Shown here in pieces: positions 9,711-17,236 of a stretch of 64,000 nt of DNA; the stretch's first letter is position 1; each line of letters begins with the position of its first letter. This stretch comes from Candidatus Baltobacteraceae bacterium (GTDB lineage: Bacteria; Vulcanimicrobiota; Vulcanimicrobiia; Vulcanimicrobiales; Vulcanimicrobiaceae): the NCBI GenBank assembly GCA_036488875.1, contig DASXGW010000002.1, positions 1 through 64,000 of the forward strand, in the 5' to 3' direction. The notes below the pieces were generated by a model. That model ran no database searches. It worked only from the letters and a program-made list of their open reading frames with translations, and was not told the DNA's origin. A program made the position numbers and the translations under genes.

Positions 9711-10148
9711 ATGCGATCGTCAGCCGAACAGCGCTACCTCGAGACCTCGATCTCGACCGCGGCGAAAGAAGATCTCATCGTCAAGATCTTCGACGCCTTG
9801 ATCATCGCGTCGCAGCAAGCGCACGACAAGCTTCTGCGCGAGCGCCACGACATCGAAGGCATCCATAAGGCGCTCCTGCGAGCCCAGCGCGCGTGCTGCC
9901 TGCTCATGGGTTCGCTCAACATGGACATCGGCGGCGACCTCGCCAAGAATCTCTTCCGCGTGTACGAGTTTTGGCATCACGAGCTCGTGATGACCAACAT
10001 GCAGAAGGACATTACGCGCCTCGAGCGCGTCATGCCGTACTTCAAAGACTACCGCGAGACGTGGCAAAAAGCGGTAACGATGTTCAAGGCACAGCGGCTG
10101 CAGAATCAAGCGGCCGAAGCGGGGGGTTCCTTTGCCAGCGTCGGCTGA
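9711..10148 (+). CDS. fliS: Flagellar export chaperone FliS
   Basis: A 145-residue, all-helical protein with the FliS pattern: a YLETSISTA-type N-terminus, the LIVKIFDALIIASQQA helix in place of the common 'LI.mLydgal..l..A', and helices around RAQRACCLLMGSLNMDIGGDLAKNL. FliS binds the C-terminal helices of flagellin in the cytoplasm, prevents early polymerisation and hands it to the export gate. It starts 3 bases after fliD and its end overlaps the following small gene by 17 bases, a coupling typical of fliS-fliT pairs. Confidence 0.92.
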   Translation: MRSSAEQRYLETSISTAAKEDLIVKIFDALIIASQQAHDKLLRERHDIEGIHKALLRAQRACCLLMGSLNMDIGGDLAKNLFRVYEFWHHELVMTNMQKDITRLERVMPYFKDYRETWQKAVTMFKAQRLQNQAAEAGGSFASVG

Positions 10149-10521
10149 GGCTCGCGCCGCGGTCGAACGAGAGGTCGAGGAACTCGAGCGGCTCTGCCTT
10201 GCTCTGGAGCACGATCTCGTCGGCGGTCGCTGGGACGGCGCTTCGCAGACTCTGCGCGACACCCGCCGCGTAACGCACGCGCTGCTCAATGCGATGGACG
10301 CGGCGGCGCCGTATCGGGACGAGCCGTTCGACGCCGCCTTGAACGCGCGGGTTAAGCGAGTCTTCGATCTGCGCGACGATCAACTGCACCGGTTGCAAGA
10401 GTATCGCGACCAGGTCGGCGAGCGGCTGCAGACGTTCTCGCGCTGGAAGTCGTTCGCGCGATCGATCGGGGCGAAGAACGCCCGCTCGAAGCGAACCGTC
10501 GGACTCGACAGCCGCCGCTAA
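10132..10521 (+). CDS. Small helical protein, FliT-like position
   Basis: A TTG start at 10132, after a GGGGGG stretch at 10121-10126, gives 129 residues predicted to be largely helical (VEREVEELERLCLALEHDL; RVFDLRDDQLHRLQEYRDQV) with a basic C-terminus. Overlap of 17 bases with fliS and position at the end of flaG-fliD-fliS are those of fliT, the chaperone for FliD, and the size is right. I do not see a clear FliT signature, so the call rests on context and secondary-structure character. Its last 4 bases overlap the end of the convergent gene on the other strand. Confidence 0.55.
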   Translation: MPASAEARAAVEREVEELERLCLALEHDLVGGRWDGASQTLRDTRRVTHALLNAMDAAAPYRDEPFDAALNARVKRVFDLRDDQLHRLQEYRDQVGERLQTFSRWKSFARSIGAKNARSKRTVGLDSRR

Positions 10522-11294
10522 TCCGTCTCCACGTAGGTAACATCCGCAGGGACTTGGCGCTCCGCTTTAGCGGCGATGTCGCCTGCCTCTTCGAGTGGAA
10601 CCAGCTCGTAACGATCGTTCTTTAAAACCAGCACGCGCCGGCGACCGCTGCTTTGCGCAGACTCCCACTGCGGTGGTGCGGCCGCGTTACGACCGCGGTC
10701 GAAGTGCTTGCATCGGACGCCCGGGTGCAGCAGCACTGCGTGGCCGTTGCGGCGCACTCGCGCGCAGAACAAATAATCCTCGTTACAGACGCGCACGCGG
10801 CCGTCGGCCTTTTCCATGTAGATCTGCGTGGCGAAGAAGGGACGATCGAACGAGCGGATCGCCTCGGCACGAATGACGACGCAGCCGAAACCCACGCCGT
10901 CGACCGCGACCGGCGTTCGGTCGTCGAACGCGGGGATCCATCCTTGTCGCGTGTCGGCGGCGTTCCAACCGTCGACGACGAGCGGACGCAGGCCGTCGCG
11001 CGAGTAGTATAACGCCCCGGCGATTGCGGCGGACGGGTTGCGTGCGAGCGCGTCGCACAGATTGGCCAGCGCATCGGGCGGAAGGATCATGTCGTCGTCG
11101 CACATCGCGATCGCGTCGGCACCCCACTCGAGCGCGCGTTCGACCAGCAAGTCACGCTGGGCCGGGACGAAGTTTCCCGTAACGATTCCGCGCTCGAACG
11201 CCTGCACTGCGTCGGGCAGAACGATACGGCTGAGGCTCTCGACGAACGGCTGGGCCGGCGCGCCCGCGCTCGGCACGCCGAGAAATAACCTCAC
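10518..11294 (-). CDS. GT-A fold glycosyltransferase-like protein
   Basis: A 258-residue protein with a GT-A type layout: a hydrophobic first strand (RLFLGVPSAG), GNFVPAQRDLLVERAL, and the metal-binding CDDDMILPPDAL, a DDD variant of the DxD motif. Later VDGVGFGCVVIRAEAI and NEDYLFCARVRRNGH resemble the acceptor and catalytic side of family 2-like enzymes. A GTG start overlaps the stop of the upstream DUF11-like gene (GTGA). It is the last gene of a five-gene minus-strand operon beginning at 16515. Substrates are unknown; a role in the glycan cluster is inferred from context. Confidence 0.7.
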   Translation of the reverse strand: MRLFLGVPSAGAPAQPFVESLSRIVLPDAVQAFERGIVTGNFVPAQRDLLVERALEWGADAIAMCDDDMILPPDALANLCDALARNPSAAIAGALYYSRDGLRPLVVDGWNAADTRQGWIPAFDDRTPVAVDGVGFGCVVIRAEAIRSFDRPFFATQIYMEKADGRVRVCNEDYLFCARVRRNGHAVLLHPGVRCKHFDRGRNAAAPPQWESAQSSGRRRVLVLKNDRYELVPLEEAGDIAAKAERQVPADVTYVETD

Positions 11295-12733
11295 GCCAGC
11301 GCGCGCTTGAGGTGTCCGATGACGGACGTTGCTGCGGCGTCGAAAGCCGGTTCGTTGGCAAACAGCAAGCCGGTCGTGCGATCGATGCGAATGCGAACGA
11401 ACAGTTTTTGCAGCACCGTAACCGACGCCTGCGCGTACGCGCGCAGCGCGGTTTCGATGTCGCTCGCGAGCCGCTCGTCGTCGATGCCGCCGACGTTTTG
11501 AGCCTGAAGCGCGAGCGTAAGCTGACGTGCTTTCACGAAATCCCAGCGGGCGCGCTCCTCGGAGATCTTCGCTAGGAGCTGACGCGTGGGCTCGGAAATT
11601 TCAACGACGAGCGCGATGCGGTCTTTCCCTGCGGAGGGTGTCTTCGCGATCGGTTGCGGCCGCATGTCGTCGATCGACGCGAGCAGCTCGCCGGCGTATT
11701 CCGAGATCGGTTCCTTTTTGCCGAGTTTCTCGTGGAGCCCGATCCGATGAAGAATTGCAGCCTGCGCGTCGAGATGACGTTTTAGCCCGTAGGAGTCGGC
11801 GCTCCGGCCGTCGAGCGTGCACGCCAGCGCGCCGCCGAAGATGCAGTGCTGCAAGATCGTCGGCGGTTTGCTTCCTGCGAAGATGCGTTCGAAGAAAGCG
11901 AGCGTAGCGCGGTCGAACGTTCCGTAGACGGCAACTGCCTCGCGCACGGGAACCGGCGGTTCGGGCTCGGGTTGCGGTTCGGGTTCGACGATGCCCGTCT
12001 CGAGCTGCGGTGCGGGCACGACGGGCGCGGCGGTCGACAGCGCCGCGTCGGCAGCCTCGTACACGAGCTGCTCCTCTTCATCGAGCTCGTAAATCGGCAG
12101 ATCCGTAGCCGGAATGTCCACCGGGATGAGCGGTTTGCTGTCGTAGATCGTCGCGTCGGCTTGCACGACCTCACCCGCAAACGCGGTAGCGACCTGATCC
12201 TTACGTCCGATAACGACGGAACGGCCGCCTACGACCGCGGCGTTACCGCTGCGCACGTGCGGCGAGATGACGAGCGGCTTGGTTCCCAGACGAACCCCGA
12301 TCTTCCATTGAAACGTGGCGCGCGCGCCGGCAACCAGCGCGCCGATCGGCAATCCTTGATTGAAGAAGCTGTCGGCAACTTCGTCGTACGTCGACCGCCC
12401 GTTCCAAACGAACGTACCCGGCCGGTACGCGGCTCCGCCCGGTAACGGCGCGAGCACGACAACGTCGTCGGCCTCGGCCGCGCCTTCGTTGGCAACGCTC
12501 AACGACATCGTTACGACGGCGCCGGCAATGACGCCGTCGGGTGGGAATGCGGCGGCTTCGACTGCCAATACCGGAGTTCTACCGGGTTCCGGCTCGCTTT
12601 GCGCTACCGGGATGCCTTCGGTGGTGTGACGGCTTTCCCACGACGTTCTTTCGCGCGGAGGCAAGCCGAGCGCGCCTCGCTGCAGCTCGAGCAGACGCAT
12701 ATCCGCGCTAAGCTCGAAATCCGGCTCGCGCAT
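11291..12733 (-). CDS. DUF11-like domain protein with long C-terminal domain
   Basis: A 480-residue protein without an obvious signal peptide. Residues ~50-165 form a DUF11-like immunoglobulin fold (AGAVVTMSLSVANEGAAEADDVVV, here cut: the 'N.G...A..V.v...lp.g..y..g' pattern with GGAAYRPGTFVWNG). A low-complexity Glu/Pro linker (EPEPQPEPEPPVP, about 255-270) leads to a helical C-terminal half I do not recognise, with LFVRIRIDRTTGLLFANE near the end. DUF11 domains are normally found in cell-surface repeat proteins, so a free cytoplasmic copy is odd. It lies 3 bases after the ExeA-like ATPase gene and overlaps the next gene by 4 bases, so a joint function with the ATPase is likely. Confidence 0.5.
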   Translation of the reverse strand: MREPDFELSADMRLLELQRGALGLPPRERTSWESRHTTEGIPVAQSEPEPGRTPVLAVEAAAFPPDGVIAGAVVTMSLSVANEGAAEADDVVVLAPLPGGAAYRPGTFVWNGRSTYDEVADSFFNQGLPIGALVAGARATFQWKIGVRLGTKPLVISPHVRSGNAAVVGGRSVVIGRKDQVATAFAGEVVQADATIYDSKPLIPVDIPATDLPIYELDEEEQLVYEAADAALSTAAPVVPAPQLETGIVEPEPQPEPEPPVPVREAVAVYGTFDRATLAFFERIFAGSKPPTILQHCIFGGALACTLDGRSADSYGLKRHLDAQAAILHRIGLHEKLGKKEPISEYAGELLASIDDMRPQPIAKTPSAGKDRIALVVEISEPTRQLLAKISEERARWDFVKARQLTLALQAQNVGGIDDERLASDIETALRAYAQASVTVLQKLFVRIRIDRTTGLLFANEPAFDAAATSVIGHLKRALA

Positions 12734-12736
12734 ACG

Positions 12737-13672
12737 TTACTCCGTCGAACGGCGCGCGAAGAGCTTGCGCAAAAACCCTCGCTCGGCACGGTGGGGAGCC
12801 GAGCCGTTCGGCAAGCTGTCGGTGAGGACGGCCACTGCCGGGCGGCGGTCGACGACGATGCCGCGCATGGCCATCGCGGTTAAGACGTGATCTTCATTGA
12901 CGAGGGTGCTGGCTCGATCCGCGGCCTCTTCCATCGCGAGATGCGCCACCATCGTTAACCGGCGCGGCAAGCCCGTCGCGCCGGCAATGAGCAGCTCCCG
13001 CGCGTCGGCCGTGAAGACTTGCTGTCCGGGCGTTAAGCCGGCGCGCTGCAGTCGAAAATCGAGAATTGCCGAGGCCATCGCGTCGTCCATGCGCCCAAGC
13101 CGTACCCACCCGTCGACACGATCGGCAAGATTGCCCTTCGCGGCGATGCGCGCCTCGAGTTCGCTCTGCCCGAACAACATAATATTCAGCAGCTTGCGCT
13201 GCGGCACGTGGTAGTTCAACAGCAGACGCAGGGCTTCGAGATTCTCTTCGCTGAGATTCTGCGCTTCGTCGACGATGAGCGCCAACGTGCGCTTTTCTAA
13301 CACGGCCGTTTCGAAGAAGAAGTTCTTCAACGCATTCTTGAGTGCGGCGCTGGAGCGCGGCGGAAGCGCGAGGCCGAAGACGCGGCCGACGGCAATGAGA
13401 AACTCCACGTCGGTCGCGAACGACGGATCCAAGATCTTACCGAGGACCATGCGTTCGTCGGCGAGGAGGTCCTGTTCGAGGGCGCCGCTGAGGCTCGTCT
13501 TGCCGGTTCCCGGATCGCCGATGACCACCGTTAGGCCGCGCGACGATTCTACCGAGTCGATCAACCGGTCTTTGGCCCGGCGCAGCGTGCCGAGTTCGCA
13601 ATAGAAGTAGGGATCGGCCGTATCGAGGAACGGATCGCGCTCCAGACCGAAAAAGCGGTAATATCTCGGCAT
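12737..13672 (-). CDS. ExeA/GspA-type AAA ATPase
   Basis: This 311-residue protein opens with the family signature YYRFFGLERDPFLDTADP, then a P-loop GDPGTGKTSL (about 52-61), a Walker B LALIVDEAQNLS and the NIMLFGQSELEARI sensor segment. These are the marks of ExeA/GspA/MshM ATPases, which in characterised cases help assemble secretin or pilus complexes, or serve transposition (TniB-like). The peptidoglycan-binding C-terminal domain of ExeA is absent; the tail is short and basic. It lies between a sulfotransferase gene and the DUF11-like gene with 0- and 3-base spacing in the glycan operon, an unusual setting. No transposase is nearby, which argues against a transposition role. Confidence 0.82.
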   Translation of the reverse strand: MPRYYRFFGLERDPFLDTADPYFYCELGTLRRAKDRLIDSVESSRGLTVVIGDPGTGKTSLSGALEQDLLADERMVLGKILDPSFATDVEFLIAVGRVFGLALPPRSSAALKNALKNFFFETAVLEKRTLALIVDEAQNLSEENLEALRLLLNYHVPQRKLLNIMLFGQSELEARIAAKGNLADRVDGWVRLGRMDDAMASAILDFRLQRAGLTPGQQVFTADARELLIAGATGLPRRLTMVAHLAMEEAADRASTLVNEDHVLTAMAMRGIVVDRRPAVAVLTDSLPNGSAPHRAERGFLRKLFARRSTE

Positions 13673-14746
13673 CTAGGTCGTCTCAGTTTGACCAGCGGCG
13701 GCCGAGCTCATTTGTGGGCCGCCCGCAGATTCGGTACTCCACAGCCGCAGGCACCGGTCGAAGGCCGCGCGTAACGCACCGGCGCGCGTCCAGTAGGGGT
13801 CGTCCGCCGGCCGGACGTCGTTTTCACTGACGAACGGTATCGAAGCGCCGTACTCGGCCGCGATCTGCGCATTATCCGATGCAAAACTCCGCAGGAGCCG
13901 GAGATGCTCCTCTCGGTCGAAGAGCGCGAAACGCGCCACCGCATCCGCCTCGGAAACTTCGGGTGCGTGAATGCCGATGAACTCCATGGCGTCGTCCGGA
14001 AGGGGCTCGCCGGGGCGCAGCATGACGTGCAGCGTTCCGAGAAGTTCGACGAACGGAAGGCTCGCATTTTCGCGCGGGTGTTTGAGTTGCAGCTTGAGCC
14101 CATCGCGGGCGAACTGAGCATCGAGCAGCGAAAGCGCGCCCAGAAAGTCCTTGAAGATCAACGACGGTTCGCCGGAACCCGTAAAAATCCGGACGTGCAT
14201 GTGGTCACGGCCGAACGCGGCGGCGAACGGTTCGAGAAGGCGCGTGTATTGGAACTGAATCGCTTGCACGGTACCCTCGGGGACGTAGCATCCCGTTCTC
14301 ACGATCGTGTCCAGGTAGCTTTGGATAGGGCGAATGTGACCCTGCTTGACGCGCTCCACGTACATGGATTCGGCAAACGCTCCTTGAGCGCGCAAATAGA
14401 CGAGCACGTGCGGATCGTAACCCGCGGACCGTACGGCTCCGGCGAGCTTTTCCAGCGCACGCGGCCGCGCGTGCAATAGAGAAAAGTCTTCGGCGCTCAG
14501 CAATGCCGTGCGGTATGGGTTGGCGCGAAGCTCTTCAACCAGAAGCGCGAGCAGCGTTTCCGATCGTTCGCCGACCAGCTCCCACGCCAACTCGGCATTC
14601 CCCGGAAGATCTCCGTGCCACCCCGACTGCACGAAGTGAATGCCCGAGCCGTGCAGCGCGTCGAGATTTTCCTGGAACGCGATCTGCAGGGACGTCGTGC
14701 CCGTTTTATGCGTGCCGATGTGCAAAATGCACGGGCGCATGCTCAC
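13673..14746 (-). CDS. Sulfotransferase family protein
   Basis: A 357-residue protein starting with CILHIGTHKTGTTSLQ (residues 6-21), the 5'-phosphosulfate loop that binds the PAPS donor. A downstream PHVLVYLRAQGAFAESMY segment corresponds to the 3'-phosphate-binding strand with its Arg and Ser (the 'R.P..R..S.y' motif in degenerate form). Sulfotransferases of this type transfer sulfate from PAPS to carbohydrate hydroxyls. It overlaps the upstream glycosyltransferase gene by 4 bases and directly abuts the ExeA-like gene. The PAPS-forming cysD-cysNC genes lie ~15 kb away in the same island, so a sulfated glycan is a reasonable inference. Acceptor unknown. Confidence 0.78.
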   Translation of the reverse strand: MSMRPCILHIGTHKTGTTSLQIAFQENLDALHGSGIHFVQSGWHGDLPGNAELAWELVGERSETLLALLVEELRANPYRTALLSAEDFSLLHARPRALEKLAGAVRSAGYDPHVLVYLRAQGAFAESMYVERVKQGHIRPIQSYLDTIVRTGCYVPEGTVQAIQFQYTRLLEPFAAAFGRDHMHVRIFTGSGEPSLIFKDFLGALSLLDAQFARDGLKLQLKHPRENASLPFVELLGTLHVMLRPGEPLPDDAMEFIGIHAPEVSEADAVARFALFDREEHLRLLRSFASDNAQIAAEYGASIPFVSENDVRPADDPYWTRAGALRAAFDRCLRLWSTESAGGPQMSSAAAGQTETT

Positions 14747-16515
14747 GCCGGACTCCGTTCGTCTGACGGTATCGGCGCAACGGGAACGACCGAGCTGCTC
14801 ATGGCGCCGATCACGATGCCGGCACGTCGCGACGGGTCTGCGGCCTCATTTGCGCGCCGCTCTTGATCGGCGAGCATGTTGGCTTGTGCCGTGTGAAGGC
14901 TCGCGCGACCTTCGATGCCGGATGCGTACCGCGCGGTGATGGTCCGGTACGCTCCGACGAAGTCCCATTGATGCTCGATCGTCATGTTTCCGCGCACTGG
15001 ATCGTAGCGCCACGAGTATTCGCACGTTACGCGGTCGACGCGAACGAATCTCGCACCGAGCGAAGCAATCCGCAGCCATAACTCCCAGTCGTCGGTTACC
15101 GGCAGATCTTCATCGAAGTAACCGAAGCGGTCGAAAACCGTCCGGTTGTGGACGATCGTATGGATCGGCGAAAGGTTCGAAACGTAAATGTCATCGGGAT
15201 GGAACTCCCGGTCGAGGTAGATCTGATAGCCCAGCACGTGCTTTTCGTCTCCGTTCATCTGCGCGTATTCCGCCAGGCACGTGGTGAAAACGACGTCGGC
15301 CTGCGTGCGTTCGATGGCCTCGACTGCAAGTGCGCAGTGATCGCCGTAAATCAAGTCGTCGTCGTCGAGGTAGCCCACGAACGTTCCGCTTGCGGCACGG
15401 GCACCGGCATTCGAGGCGGCGCTGATGTGGCGCCGCTGGTCGAGCGTCTCGTAACGGTACGGACGGCCGTTTGCGGCGGCCTCGACGATCGAGCGTACGT
15501 CCTCGCCCCCGTTGTTGACGACGACGATCTCGACGTTTCGATACGTCTGCGCCGCGACGCTCGCGACCGCGCGGCGGAGCAGCTCGGGGCGGTCGTACGT
15601 CCGAATGACGATCGAGATTCGGCGCCCGTCCAGTCGCGCCGCCGCGTACCGCGCCACCGTGCGCAACGTTTCTTCCGGCGAGGATGGGACGCGATCGCTG
15701 CCGCCGGATGCGACGAGCGCTGCTGTGACGGCGCTTTGCATACCGCGGAGGTCCGGCGCCGCATATCCGAAAATGCGTTCGTCGCAGTCATCGACGCGCA
15801 TGGCGTTGGGAGCGACGACGTGATGCCCGAGTGTCGCAAGCGTGCGCGCGCGCATCGATCGCCATTCGGGAGCTACCACGACGCGCGTCGTAGGCCTCTC
15901 CATCGCGTTCTCTGCGCAGATCACGCGTACGTCGAGGCGCAGGCGCACCAGGACGGCTGCGTACACTGCGAGCGCCGCACGAGACATCGAGGGGCCATAT
16001 ACCGTTACTGCCGCGTCGTCAAGCGCAGTCGCGCGCTCGTCTCCCATCGTTGCGACCGGTAGCAGCGCAAAGCGCCGAAAAGCGCGATTCAGCCCGCGTA
16101 CCCATCGGTCGCGTTCGCCGGGCGCGCCGACGATCAAGACGTCGGCAACGCGCAGCGCGAGCGCGGCCGCATCGAGGTGGCGCTGCGCGAGCGTAGCGAG
16201 TTCGTGCGGCTGCTTTCCGTTAACGAGAAGCTGACCGGAGCTTAACGCTGAAATTTGAGCGGCCCGATCGTCCTCGCCGGCCGTAGCGGCAATCGCCTCG
16301 ATAATGGATCGCAGCGTACCTTCGTACGGCTCGGCTAATACGGGCAAGAGCGCGGTCGTAAGACCCCGGCGGCGGGCGCCGATCAATGCGGCGATCCCTT
16401 CGGCGGGCGAAGTCAAGTCGATCCCAAAAAACCGGACCGCCGTGTCTTCGGGGATCGCCGCAAGTGCGGACGCCTCTTCGGGAAAGGCGGCTGGATCGAA
16501 GAAGATGCGCTTCAA
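14743..16515 (-). CDS. Bimodular glycosyltransferase with C-terminal family 2 domain
   Basis: A TTG start at 16515 with AGGGA upstream (16522-16526 on the complementary strand) gives 590 residues. Residues from about 299 are a family 2 GT-A domain: RRISIVIRTYDRPELL, EIVVVNNGG, the metal motif GYLDDDDLIYGD and the acceptor-side DDWELWLRIASLG. The first ~290 residues resemble a degenerate GT-B half (alternating hydrophobic strands, EWRSMRARTLATLGHHV) without clear catalytic residues. The neighbouring gene ending at 17233 has the same layout. It heads the minus-strand operon that includes the sulfotransferase, ATPase and DUF11-like genes and is divergent from a methyltransferase gene. Confidence 0.8.
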   Translation of the reverse strand: MKRIFFDPAAFPEEASALAAIPEDTAVRFFGIDLTSPAEGIAALIGARRRGLTTALLPVLAEPYEGTLRSIIEAIAATAGEDDRAAQISALSSGQLLVNGKQPHELATLAQRHLDAAALALRVADVLIVGAPGERDRWVRGLNRAFRRFALLPVATMGDERATALDDAAVTVYGPSMSRAALAVYAAVLVRLRLDVRVICAENAMERPTTRVVVAPEWRSMRARTLATLGHHVVAPNAMRVDDCDERIFGYAAPDLRGMQSAVTAALVASGGSDRVPSSPEETLRTVARYAAARLDGRRISIVIRTYDRPELLRRAVASVAAQTYRNVEIVVVNNGGEDVRSIVEAAANGRPYRYETLDQRRHISAASNAGARAASGTFVGYLDDDDLIYGDHCALAVEAIERTQADVVFTTCLAEYAQMNGDEKHVLGYQIYLDREFHPDDIYVSNLSPIHTIVHNRTVFDRFGYFDEDLPVTDDWELWLRIASLGARFVRVDRVTCEYSWRYDPVRGNMTIEHQWDFVGAYRTITARYASGIEGRASLHTAQANMLADQERRANEAADPSRRAGIVIGAMSSSVVPVAPIPSDERSPA

Positions 16516-16527
16516 GGTAGCGTCCCT

Positions 16528-16546
16528 GTTATCGGCAGCCGATAAA
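16528..16546. promoter_or_regulatory. Symmetric divergent promoter/operator
   Basis: A perfect inverted repeat TTATCGGC-A-GCCGATAA (16529-16545) lies in the 37-base gap between two divergent genes. On the plus strand GATAAA (16541-16546) is a -10-like hexamer 6 bases before the GTG at 16553; on the minus strand GATAAC (16533-16528) sits 12 bases before the TTG at 16515. One palindrome may therefore give back-to-back -10 elements, or be a regulator site. GCCGATAA also equals the sigma-28 -10 consensus, but no TAAA -35 is found at the right distance on either strand. Confidence 0.45.
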
Positions 16547-16552
16547 CCAATA

Positions 16553-17236
16553 GTGAATCCGGAGAGTGCGGCACTGGACTCCTCCCTAGAGCGTTCCGTC
16601 GAGGAAGTAGCGCGTTACTGGCACCAAGACCCCTACTACGATCGCGCGGAACAGGCCGACTGGCTGAGAGCATTTTGGGCGACTGGGAATCCTCAGCGAC
16701 CGTTTCGCCGCATGTTCGACGCGCTCAATCTACGTATGACCGCAGAACTCGCCTGCGGTCACGGGCGCCACGCGGCGCAGATCCATCACCAGATACCCGG
16801 TCTGGTTTTGATCGACGTCGTAGCCGAAAACGTGGCGTTTTGTCGCGAGCGATTCAAAGATGCCGGTAACGTTGCCGTCATGCAGAACGACGGTGCGACG
16901 TTCCGACCGCTTCCCGACGGATTTTTGAGCGCCATTTACTGCTACGACGCAATGGTGCATTTCGAATTCGACGTGGTGCTCTCGTACGTGAACGACAGCG
17001 CTCGAGTGTTGGAGCCAGGGGGCCGTGCGCTCTACCATCATTCCATTGTGGACTGCTTTCCCGGTTTGGATCACCGTAGGGCTCCCGGCGGGCGCAACTT
17101 CATGAGCCAGCAGCTTTTTCTGCACGCTGCGCGACGCGCCGGCCTTCGCATCTTGGAGTCGGTAACGTTCGACTGGGACGCGCCGAATACGGACTGTCTG
17201 ACCCTGCTCGAGAAACCCTTAACGGCCTGCGCTTAA
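16553..17236 (+). CDS. Class I SAM-dependent methyltransferase
   Basis: The 227-residue product has an ARYWHQDPYYDRAEQADW opening and a methyltransferase core: AELACGHGRHAAQI (motif I, replacing the usual E.G.G.G), VLIDVVAENVAFCRERF (motif II), then IYCYDAMVHFEF and ARVLEPGGRALYHHS (the post-motif PGG turn). It probably methylates a sugar or glycan. The start is uncertain: the GTG at 16553 is preferred because a -10-like GATAAA lies 6 bases before it (leaderless pattern); an ATG at 16505 would add 16 residues but would overlap the divergent gene. Its end overlaps the convergent glycosyltransferase gene by 4 bases. Confidence 0.8.
   Translation: MNPESAALDSSLERSVEEVARYWHQDPYYDRAEQADWLRAFWATGNPQRPFRRMFDALNLRMTAELACGHGRHAAQIHHQIPGLVLIDVVAENVAFCRERFKDAGNVAVMQNDGATFRPLPDGFLSAIYCYDAMVHFEFDVVLSYVNDSARVLEPGGRALYHHSIVDCFPGLDHRRAPGGRNFMSQQLFLHAARRAGLRILESVTFDWDAPNTDCLTLLEKPLTACA

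Noticed and set aside
12737-13672. TniB-type transposition ATPase marking a mobile element
   Set aside because: No transposase, integrase or end repeats are nearby, and the gene is embedded in a tight glycan operon.
16529-16545. GCCGATAA half-sites as true sigma-28 promoters
   Set aside because: No TAAA box lies 15-16 bases upstream on either strand, and start sites would fall on or past the Shine-Dalgarno of the minus-strand gene.
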